Below the pieces are notes generated by a model. The model did not search any database. It had not been told where the DNA came from and saw only the letters and a list, made by a program, of their open reading frames with translations. Made by a program: the position numbers and the translations under genes. A stretch of 38,260 nt of DNA from Bacteroidales bacterium (lineage in GTDB: Bacteria > Bacteroidota > Bacteroidia > Bacteroidales > UBA932). Of this stretch, positions 16,997-23,665 are shown piece after piece (the first letter of the stretch is position 1; each line of letters starts with the position of its first letter). Where the stretch lies: assembly GCA_016290835.1 (NCBI GenBank), contig JAEEVG010000022.1, forward strand, positions 1-38,260, given 5' to 3'.

Positions 16997-18025
16997 CTAG
17001 CCGATGAGCTGCGGGAGGAAGATGCTGAAGATGAGCACCGCCAGGCCGCAGAGCAGCACGGTGATGGTCTTCTTCGAGCAGCCCTTCCATTCCTTGAGGA
17101 TGATGCCCCAGACGTTGGAGAAGATGACGTTGAGCGACATCAGGATGCACCAGCTGAAGGTCAGCAGGACCGGGAAGTTCGTCAGGAAGCCCTTGCCGAG
17201 GCTCAGGCCGAAGAACTGGCTGTACCACAGCAAGCCCGCCAGGCAGCAGAAGATGAGGTTGTTGCCCCAGAGGGAGCCCTTGGCGTAGTCGCCGAAGGTC
17301 TTGTTCTTGCTGTTCTGGAAGAGGCAGTAGGCCGCATTGGTCAGGAACCCGCCGAAGGTCACGAGCATCGTGGCCGGAAGGGTCTCGAAGATGGGCTTAG
17401 TGCCCGGCAGGTGCAGCCCGGCGCCGAAGTTGAGGCCGATGTTGAAGCAGGCGCTCATCAGACCGCACAGCACGGCGATGACGATGCCCTTGCCGAAGTT
17501 GAAGTCCTTGACGGCTTTTTTCTTCTCCTCATCCGGCAGGGCGGCAGCCTTCATCGCACCGGCGATGCCGATGATGGCGATGCCGATGATGGTGACGACT
17601 ACGCCGATCCAGATGGCGGCGGTAAGAGTGTGGGCCTGTCCGGTGAGGACGGGACCGAGGATGGCGCCGAGACCGGAGCAGAGCCCGAGGGCGATGCTCT
17701 GGCCGAGGGCCACGCCGAGGTAGCGCATCGACAGGCCGAAGGTCAGGCCGCCGACACCCCACAGGGCACCGAAGAGGATGGTAAGCCAGGTGGCCTTCGG
17801 GTCGGCGTTCATCAGGCCGAGCAGGTCACCGAAGCTGCCGCCCGTCCCGGAAAGGGACAGGAGGGCGCCCAGGAACGGGAAGATCAGCCAGGCGAACACG
17901 CCCTGGACGAGCCAGTAGCTCTCCCAGCTCCACTGCTTGATCTTGTTGATCGGGACGTAGCAGCTCGACTGGCAGAACGACCCGATCGCAATGATCAGCA
18001 GACCTAAGAAAATAGAGGATCCCAT
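16997..18025 (-). CDS. rhaT: L-rhamnose:H+ symporter
   Basis: A 342-residue inner-membrane protein with ten hydrophobic segments, matching E. coli RhaT (344). Family-typical stretches are GSFCQSSCYVPINKIKQWSW near the N-terminus, WGVGGLTFGLSMRYLGVALG in the third helix region and GLMSACFNIGL in the middle. It imports L-rhamnose with a proton for RhaA. It starts 9 nt after the rhaA stop and is the last gene of rhaB-rhaA-rhaT, with a strong hairpin after it. Confidence 0.95.
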   Translation of the reverse strand: MGSSIFLGLLIIAIGSFCQSSCYVPINKIKQWSWESYWLVQGVFAWLIFPFLGALLSLSGTGGSFGDLLGLMNADPKATWLTILFGALWGVGGLTFGLSMRYLGVALGQSIALGLCSGLGAILGPVLTGQAHTLTAAIWIGVVVTIIGIAIIGIAGAMKAAALPDEEKKKAVKDFNFGKGIVIAVLCGLMSACFNIGLNFGAGLHLPGTKPIFETLPATMLVTFGGFLTNAAYCLFQNSKNKTFGDYAKGSLWGNNLIFCCLAGLLWYSQFFGLSLGKGFLTNFPVLLTFSWCILMSLNVIFSNVWGIILKEWKGCSKKTITVLLCGLAVLIFSIFLPQLIG

Positions 18026-18034
18026 AATCTCGGA

Positions 18035-19288
18035 TTAGCAGCGCTTGGAGGTGACGTCCTTCTCGTACTGCTCGATGCAACCGATGAACTCCTCGCCCAC
18101 GGGAACGCCGTTCTTGTAGTTGAAATAATCGAACACGGCGCCGAACGGCAGGGTCTTGGCCTCCTCGAGGAGGGCGAGACGCTGGAAGCCCTTTCCGGCA
18201 TCCTCGTACTCACGTAGTTTGGCGAGCGGCTCGAGCAGGGCGCTCAGCACGCACTTCTGCGTGGCGCGGGTACCGATCACATAGGCACCGATGCGGTTGA
18301 TGGCGGCGTCGAAGTAGTCCAGGCCGATGTGGCTGCGGTCGAGGGCGTCGGCACGCACGATCTCCTTGAAGAGGTCGAGGGTCTGGTCGTTCATGATGGT
18401 CACGTGGTCGGAGTCCCAGCGGATCGGGCGGGAGACGTGGAGCATCAGCTCAGGCACGAACAGGAGCAGGGAAGCGACCATGTCGGACACGTTCTCGGTC
18501 ATCTCATAGTGGCCGGTGTCGAGGGTGTACATCAGCTTGCGGGTGGCGCAGTAGCCGGCCACGAAATCGTGGCTGCCCACGGTGTAGCTCTCCAGGCCGA
18601 TGCCGAACAGCTTGGCCTCGAGGCAGGTCTTCATGCCCGGGAGTTCCTCGGCGAGGATCTCATCGAGGGCGGCGGCGAAGATTTCGCGATAGCGTTTGCG
18701 CTCCACGGTCTGGTCCTTGGAACCGTCGTGGACCCAGATGTTCATGATACAGGGATCGCCCTGCGCCTTGCCCATCGCGTCGGCGATGCGGCGGCAGCGC
18801 TTGGTGTGCTCGATCCAGAAGTCGCGGATGCCCTTGTCCGGGTTGGCCAGGGACAGGTCGCCGCTCTTCGGGTGGCCGAAGGAAGTGGAGTTGAAGTCGA
18901 GCTTCATGTTGTTCTCCTTGGCCCACTGAATCCAGCTCTCGAAGTGCTTGACTTCCACTTGGTCGCGATCGACGTACTTGCCGCCGAAGTCGCCGTAGAT
19001 CTCGTGGAGGTTGAGGCGGTGGTTGCCGGCGAGGAGGCTCTTGGCGAAGAGCACGTCGCCGCGGACCTCATCGATGTTGCGGGCGCGGCCCGGGTAGTTG
19101 CCGGTGGTCTGGATACCGCCGGACAAGCCGGCTGCGCTCTCGAAACCGATCACGTCGTCGGTCTGCCAGCAGTGCAGGGAGATGGGGGTCTTCTCGAGGG
19201 TGGCGACAGCCTTGTCGGTGTCGACGCCGATGGCTGCATAGCGCTCTTTGGCGATCTCGTACGCCTGGAGGATTTTGTTCTCTTTCAT
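18035..19288 (-). CDS. rhaA: L-rhamnose isomerase
   Basis: A 417-residue cytoplasmic TIM-barrel enzyme, near the 419 residues of E. coli RhaA, that converts L-rhamnose to L-rhamnulose. Metal- and substrate-site segments are visible: LDFNSTSFGHPKSGDLSLA, MNIWVHDGSKD, EAKLFGIGLESYTVGSHDF and LDTGHYEMTENVSDM. It lies 20 nt downstream of rhaB. No missing residue or truncation was noticed. Confidence 0.96.
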   Translation of the reverse strand: MKENKILQAYEIAKERYAAIGVDTDKAVATLEKTPISLHCWQTDDVIGFESAAGLSGGIQTTGNYPGRARNIDEVRGDVLFAKSLLAGNHRLNLHEIYGDFGGKYVDRDQVEVKHFESWIQWAKENNMKLDFNSTSFGHPKSGDLSLANPDKGIRDFWIEHTKRCRRIADAMGKAQGDPCIMNIWVHDGSKDQTVERKRYREIFAAALDEILAEELPGMKTCLEAKLFGIGLESYTVGSHDFVAGYCATRKLMYTLDTGHYEMTENVSDMVASLLLFVPELMLHVSRPIRWDSDHVTIMNDQTLDLFKEIVRADALDRSHIGLDYFDAAINRIGAYVIGTRATQKCVLSALLEPLAKLREYEDAGKGFQRLALLEEAKTLPFGAVFDYFNYKNGVPVGEEFIGCIEQYEKDVTSKRC

Positions 19289-19308
19289 TTTGTGTGAAAT
19301 TGGTTTTG

Positions 19309-20727
19309 TTATTTAGTAGGATTATAGACTTTGAGTTCCACGGAGTTGGCCACGATCTCGCGCATCTTGGGCAGGGAGTCCACGAGTCCCTCGGACTTAA
19401 TCTGGAGCAGGACGTTGCCGAGGGCGGTGCCTTCGGTCGGACCGCAGATGACGGGCATCTGGAGTTCGTCGGCGGTCATCTGCATGAGGTACTTGTTGAG
19501 CGATCCGCCGCCGATCACGTGCAGGCACTTGATCGGGTTGGGGGACATGCTCTGCAGGATGCTGATGATGGCGGTGTAGCGGTGCGCCAGGGATTTGTAG
19601 ATGCAGCGGATGTACTCGGCCGGAGTGCGCGGGGCGATCTGGCCGGTGCGCTCGCAGTATTCGTCGATGGCCTTGCACATCGAGGCGGGGTGGGCGAAGG
19701 AAGGATCGTCCGGGTTGATGATGGAGCCGAAACGGGTTGTCTCGCAGAGGGCGGTCAGCGGGCCGATTTCCTTCGGGACGTCCTTGAACTCGGGACGACA
19801 CTGCTCGAAGAGCCAGAGACCGCAGATGTTCTTCAGGAAACGGGTCGTGCCGTCGATGCCGCCTTCGTTGGTGAAATTCTGCTTGAAGCTCTCGTCGGTG
19901 ATGATCGGGGTGGGGGACTCGATGCCCATCAGGGACCAGGTGCCGCAGCTGAGGTAGGCGTACTCGGGATTCTTGGCGGGCACGGCGGCCACGGCGGAGG
20001 CGGTGTCGTGGGCGGCGATCGCCACTACCTTGACATCTTCACCGATACCGGTGGCTTCTTGCACCTGCTTGGTCAGCGGGCCGACCACGGTGCCGGGCTG
20101 GGTCATCGGGCCGAACTGCTCGCGCTTCAGGCCGATGCTCATCAGCAGATCCTTGTCCAGGTCCCCGGTGACGGGGTTGAGCAACTGGGAGGTGGATGCG
20201 ACGGTATATTCGCAGATCGCCTGGCCGGTGAGCATGTAGATGAGGGCGTCGGGGATGAAGAGGATCTTGTCGGCGTTCTCCAGGGCGGTGCAGCCGTTGT
20301 GGCGAAGGGTATCCAGCTGGAAGATGGAGTTGAACTCCATGAACTGGATGCCGGTCTTGTCATAGACCTCGCGCTTGTCGTGCATCTTCATATACCGGTC
20401 GATGGCCCCGTCGGTGTGGGCGTCGCGATAGCAATACGGCAGGCTCAGCAGCTGGCCGTCCTTGCCGAAGAAGGCGAAGTCACAGCCCCAGGTATCGATG
20501 CCCACGGACTCGATCTTGATGCCCTCTTCAACGGTCTTGCGAAGGGCGATCAGGATTTCGTTGTAGAGGTGGGGAAGGTCCCAGAAAAGATGGCCGCCGA
20601 GCGGAATCTGCGGGTTCTTGAATCGGGTGAGTTCTTGCATTTCGACTTTGTGCCCGTCGTAGGTCGCGATGATGGTGCGGCCGCTGGTGGCGCCGAGGTC
20701 GACTGCTAGGTAATTCTTGGTAGGCAT
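19309..20727 (-). CDS. rhaB: Rhamnulokinase
   Basis: A 472-residue kinase of the FGGY family that phosphorylates L-rhamnulose at O1. YLAVDLGATSGRTI is the N-terminal ATP-phosphate loop, IDTWGCDFAFF and AAHDTASAVAAVPA carry the sugar-binding and catalytic Asp, and LHVIGGGSLNKYLMQMTAD is the second ATP loop. The frame is open to 20757, but that codon falls in the -7 box. ATGs at 20736 and 20727 both fit; 20727 gives the usual family N-terminus. It is first in rhaB-rhaA-rhaT. The aldolase (rhaD) that would follow is absent. FGGY kinases of this type could also act on fuculose, which matters because fucK is missing too. Confidence 0.94.
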   Translation of the reverse strand: MPTKNYLAVDLGATSGRTIIATYDGHKVEMQELTRFKNPQIPLGGHLFWDLPHLYNEILIALRKTVEEGIKIESVGIDTWGCDFAFFGKDGQLLSLPYCYRDAHTDGAIDRYMKMHDKREVYDKTGIQFMEFNSIFQLDTLRHNGCTALENADKILFIPDALIYMLTGQAICEYTVASTSQLLNPVTGDLDKDLLMSIGLKREQFGPMTQPGTVVGPLTKQVQEATGIGEDVKVVAIAAHDTASAVAAVPAKNPEYAYLSCGTWSLMGIESPTPIITDESFKQNFTNEGGIDGTTRFLKNICGLWLFEQCRPEFKDVPKEIGPLTALCETTRFGSIINPDDPSFAHPASMCKAIDEYCERTGQIAPRTPAEYIRCIYKSLAHRYTAIISILQSMSPNPIKCLHVIGGGSLNKYLMQMTADELQMPVICGPTEGTALGNVLLQIKSEGLVDSLPKMREIVANSVELKVYNPTK

Positions 20728-20754
20728 ATTGGTCATAATTAAAAGTGCTATCCA

Positions 20755-20762
20755 CAAATATA
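20755..20762 (-). promoter_or_regulatory. -7 promoter box of rhaBAT
   Basis: Minus strand TATATTTG, exact TAnnTTTG, 27 nt before the chosen rhaB start. It forms half of a 9-bp inverted repeat (CAAATATAA 20755-20763 / TTATATTTG 20774-20782) with the facing box of the DUF4861 gene. Confidence 0.6.
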
Positions 20763-20774
20763 ATCAAAATTCCT

Positions 20775-20782
20775 TATATTTG
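20775..20782 (+). promoter_or_regulatory. -7 promoter box of the DUF4861 gene, touching the start codon
   Basis: TATATTTG, exact TAnnTTTG, ends 4 nt before the ATG at 20787, so the transcript is probably leaderless. It faces the rhaB box 12 bp away. Confidence 0.55.
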
Positions 20783-20786
20783 CCTT

Positions 20787-21653
20787 ATGAAACTAAAAAT
20801 CTACCTCGCAGCCTTTGCTGCCCTTCCGCTTTTATTCTCCTGCGCACAAGGCGGAGCGCAGACCGCGACCAGCCTTTTCTGGCGCGCTGACAGCCTGCAG
20901 ATCAAGGAGATCGTCTCCGAGCGGGCGGTGCAATATAATTTTGTCGGCCACCATGGTCCGGCGGTCGAGAACTCCCGGTGCGCCCTGCGCATCTATTTCA
21001 ACGACAGCGGCGCTATCGACGTCTATTCCAAGAGCGGCGCGCAGATGGAGCTTGCGAAGTATCACTGGTATCCCACTGAGCAGCAGATGGCCGAGGAAGG
21101 CGCCGGCTGTGACGAGTATCTCGTCGGGCAGACGGTAGGCCTGGGCGGCATCGCCCTCTGGGACGGGGAGAAGGAAGTCAAGCTCGTGGCCACGAAGGGC
21201 CGTACGGCCCGCGTGGGCGAGATCCGCGGAGGCTCCTTCGCCGAGATCATCGCCTACGGGGTGATGTACAAGGGTGAACCGGTGGACGTGTCCATCCGCG
21301 TGGAGATGTCGGACCGCAGCCGCGTCGCGAAGGTGATCGCCACCGAGCTCGGTGGCCGCAAGGTCCAGTTCCTCACGGGCGTCAATTTCCACCCGGGCGA
21401 GACGGTGGAGTTCGGCAAGAATTACATCGCGGTCTGGGGCATCCATCCGGCCGACGTGAGCCAGAATCCCTGCGAACTCGGCGGCGGTATGTGGTTCAAA
21501 CCCAATAAGTTCTCTGCTCCTGAGAAGACCAAGGACATGGTCCGCATCATCTCCAAGCCGGCTTCCAAGATCGAGACGCAGGTAGTGGCGGCTTCCGTCA
21601 AGGAATCCGAACTGAATACGGCGGAGAAGTTTGTCGCCTATATGAAGAAATAG
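20787..21653 (+). CDS. DUF4861-family lipoprotein linked to rhamnose use
   Basis: A 288-residue protein with a lipoprotein-like signal (LLFSC, Cys19). The N-terminal motif NFVGHHGPAVENSRCALRIY, followed by DVYSKSGAQMELAKYHWYPT and VGQTVGLGGIALWDG, fits the DUF4861 family, which occurs in Bacteroidetes near uronyl hydrolases and pectin enzymes. No biochemical role is established to my knowledge; a beta-sandwich sugar-handling or lyase/hydrolase role is possible. An in-frame start at 20745 lies before the promoter box and was rejected. The promoter is shared back to back with rhaBAT, suggesting co-regulation with rhamnose catabolism. Its terminator lies inside the end of GH97. Confidence 0.78.
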   Translation: MKLKIYLAAFAALPLLFSCAQGGAQTATSLFWRADSLQIKEIVSERAVQYNFVGHHGPAVENSRCALRIYFNDSGAIDVYSKSGAQMELAKYHWYPTEQQMAEEGAGCDEYLVGQTVGLGGIALWDGEKEVKLVATKGRTARVGEIRGGSFAEIIAYGVMYKGEPVDVSIRVEMSDRSRVAKVIATELGGRKVQFLTGVNFHPGETVEFGKNYIAVWGIHPADVSQNPCELGGGMWFKPNKFSAPEKTKDMVRIISKPASKIETQVVAASVKESELNTAEKFVAYMKK

Positions 21654-21662
21654 ACGGTCCCG

Positions 21663-23582
21663 CTACCGGATAATGAGCACCGCTCCGTCGTCCTTCGGGA
21701 GACTGAGCGGTTTTTTTGCGGCCGTTCCGCTCTGCAGGCCCTCCTTGCCGGTGGAAAGCACGCGGGCCGTCCCGCCGAAGCGCGCCTCGAGTGCGCGGAC
21801 ATCCAGGCTAACGGGCTGCTCGCCGGCGTTGATGGCCGCGACGTACCAGGCCGTACCGGCGCGCCGCGCGAGGATGATGTAGCGGCCCGGATAGCCGTCC
21901 ACCAGCCGGGTCTCGTCCCAGGTGGTGGGCACTTCACGCAGGAAATCGATGGCCTCCGCCGGGGCATCGGTCAGGTTGTTGGGGGTGATGGCGAAGTTCT
22001 GGATGGGGTTCTGGTATAGCACGGCGATGGCGAGCTCGGCGGCATCCGTGGTGCGACGGATCGTGCCGCTGATGCGGCCGCCGCGGCCGGGCTCTCCGTT
22101 GCGGCGGTCCAGCCGCTTGTTGAGGAAGACTCCGCCGAATTCCATGCTGCCCACGCTGTTGCGCAGGAAGGGGTGCAGGGCGGCATTCTGCGACTCGAGG
22201 TCGCAGTGGACCTGGCCGAAGACCAGGTTCTCGGAGGCCAGCACGGCCTCGCTGCCCACGTAATTGGGATACATCCGCTCCCAGCCGCGGGGCAGGGTGG
22301 CGCCGTGGAAGATGCACATCAGGCCGTGGTCGTCGGCGTCGCTGAGGATATGCTCGTAGAGGCGGATCGTCTCCTGCTTGTCCCCGCCGAAGAAGTCCAC
22401 CTTGATACCCTTGATCCCGATGCTCTCCATCCAGCGCATCTCGGCTTTGCGCGCGATCGGGTCGCACATGATGTCGGTGGGACTCTGGACGATATCATTC
22501 CACCAGCCGCTGGAGGAGTACCACAGGAACACGTCCACGCCCTTGGCGCGGGCGTAGCGGACGAGTTCTTCCATCCCGGCGTGGCCGAACTCCTGGTCCC
22601 AGCCGGCGTCGATGAGGATGTAGGGCCAGTCCATCGCGGCGGACAGGTCGATGAAGGCGATCTGGTCCTCCCGGTTCATGCTGGCGTCCTGCCAGACGAT
22701 CCAGCTCCAGCTACTCTTGCCGTAGCGGTAGCCGCGGGTGGTGGTGTAGCGCGGCTCCACCACGTCGAAGGGAATGGTCGTCTCGACGATGGGAGCGAGG
22801 TCCGTGCCGACCGTGAGGGTGCGCCAGGGCGTGCGGCCCGGCAGGGCGAAAGCCGGTTCGACGGTGCCGTTGCCATTGTTCTCCTCGGGCATCGGGAAGG
22901 CGACGGTGTAGCCCTCGCGGGGGTCATAGTCGGACAGGTGCGAGGCGCAGTAGCGGCTATCCACCCCCGTCTCGCTGACGAGCACCCAGCCTTCCTCACC
23001 CACCCGGAACAGGCAGGGGAAGGTGAAACCGTGGCCGTATTGGGAGCGCTCCCCGAGGGGGACGTCCAGTTTGTAGAACTCCTCGTAACTGGGTTTGCTG
23101 CGCTTCCAGCCGATCATCGCATCGCTCTGCGGGGTCAGGAAGCCGCTCGTCCCCTCCGGGAAACGGAAAGCGCTCAGCTCCCGCAGGACGCGCACGCTGC
23201 CCGTCTCGGTGTCTTTGGGAATGCAGTAGCGGAAGGCGGCGTCGTGGCCGGTCAGGTGCCATTCGATATCCAGCGGCCGCCCCTGCGGATTCTGGCAGTG
23301 CAAGACGGCGCGCACGGCCTCGTGGTCGATGCGGAAGACCTTGGTGCGGTTCAGGGTGTAGGTATCGCGCAGGGTCTCCGAATCGGAGGAGACCACCGTC
23401 AGGGCGCTATAGTCGACTTCGTTGGTCTGCAGGCCGAGCAGGGAGGGCTCGACGAGGGTCCGGCCGTCATAGACGACACTGTAGCGGAGGGCGCCGCCGT
23501 CTTCGGTGAAACGGACTTGCAGCCGTGCGTCCGGTCCGTTCAGTACGGGCAGCAGCGCGAGCAGGAGCGTGAGGAGATTCAT
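21663..23582 (-). CDS. GH97 glycoside hydrolase, retaining type (probable alpha-galactosidase)
   Basis: A 639-residue secreted enzyme with a short signal peptide (MNLLTLLLALLPVLNG). It has the GH97 layout: N-terminal beta-sandwich (about 20-270), TIM barrel (about 275-540, starting TTTRGYRYGKSSWSWIVWQD) and C-terminal beta domain. The family splits into inverting SusB-like alpha-glucosidases and retaining enzymes with an Asp nucleophile. Here GIKVDFFGG places Asp396 at the nucleophile position and GSEAV places Glu445 as the likely acid/base, so the retaining alpha-galactosidase-like group is expected. The substrate is inferred, not proven. The 3' end contains a terminator for the convergent DUF4861 gene, so its last codons are constrained by two functions. 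Confidence 0.88.
   Translation of the reverse strand: MNLLTLLLALLPVLNGPDARLQVRFTEDGGALRYSVVYDGRTLVEPSLLGLQTNEVDYSALTVVSSDSETLRDTYTLNRTKVFRIDHEAVRAVLHCQNPQGRPLDIEWHLTGHDAAFRYCIPKDTETGSVRVLRELSAFRFPEGTSGFLTPQSDAMIGWKRSKPSYEEFYKLDVPLGERSQYGHGFTFPCLFRVGEEGWVLVSETGVDSRYCASHLSDYDPREGYTVAFPMPEENNGNGTVEPAFALPGRTPWRTLTVGTDLAPIVETTIPFDVVEPRYTTTRGYRYGKSSWSWIVWQDASMNREDQIAFIDLSAAMDWPYILIDAGWDQEFGHAGMEELVRYARAKGVDVFLWYSSSGWWNDIVQSPTDIMCDPIARKAEMRWMESIGIKGIKVDFFGGDKQETIRLYEHILSDADDHGLMCIFHGATLPRGWERMYPNYVGSEAVLASENLVFGQVHCDLESQNAALHPFLRNSVGSMEFGGVFLNKRLDRRNGEPGRGGRISGTIRRTTDAAELAIAVLYQNPIQNFAITPNNLTDAPAEAIDFLREVPTTWDETRLVDGYPGRYIILARRAGTAWYVAAINAGEQPVSLDVRALEARFGGTARVLSTGKEGLQSGTAAKKPLSLPKDDGAVLIIR
21679..21717 (+). 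terminator. Intrinsic terminator of the DUF4861 gene, inside the GH97 coding end
   Basis: ACCGCTC (21679-21685) pairs with GAGCGGT (21705-21711). The inner stem is closed by a C(TTCG)G tetraloop and the hairpin is followed by TTTTTTT. It starts 25 nt after the DUF4861 stop. On the other strand the same bases encode the Lys-Lys-Pro-Leu-Ser stretch near the GH97 C-terminus. Confidence 0.75.
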
Positions 23583-23605
23583 GGCGGGGATGTTTATTAT
23601 TCAAG

Positions 23606-23613
23606 CGAATTTA
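23606..23613 (-). promoter_or_regulatory. Possible -7 box of GH97
   Basis: Minus strand TAAATTCG, one mismatch to TAnnTTTG, 23 nt before the ATG at 23582. It lies only 2 bp from the facing box of the MscS gene, so simultaneous use is unlikely. Confidence 0.35.
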
Positions 23614-23615
23614 CT

Positions 23616-23623
23616 TAAATTTG
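23616..23623 (+). promoter_or_regulatory. -7 promoter box of the MscS-type gene
   Basis: TAAATTTG, exact TAnnTTTG, 42 nt before the ATG at 23666. It probably drives the run of four genes to 28875. Confidence 0.55.
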
Positions 23624-23665
23624 CTGATTGTTGAAAGGAAATACGGATTCATACACACAAAAAGG

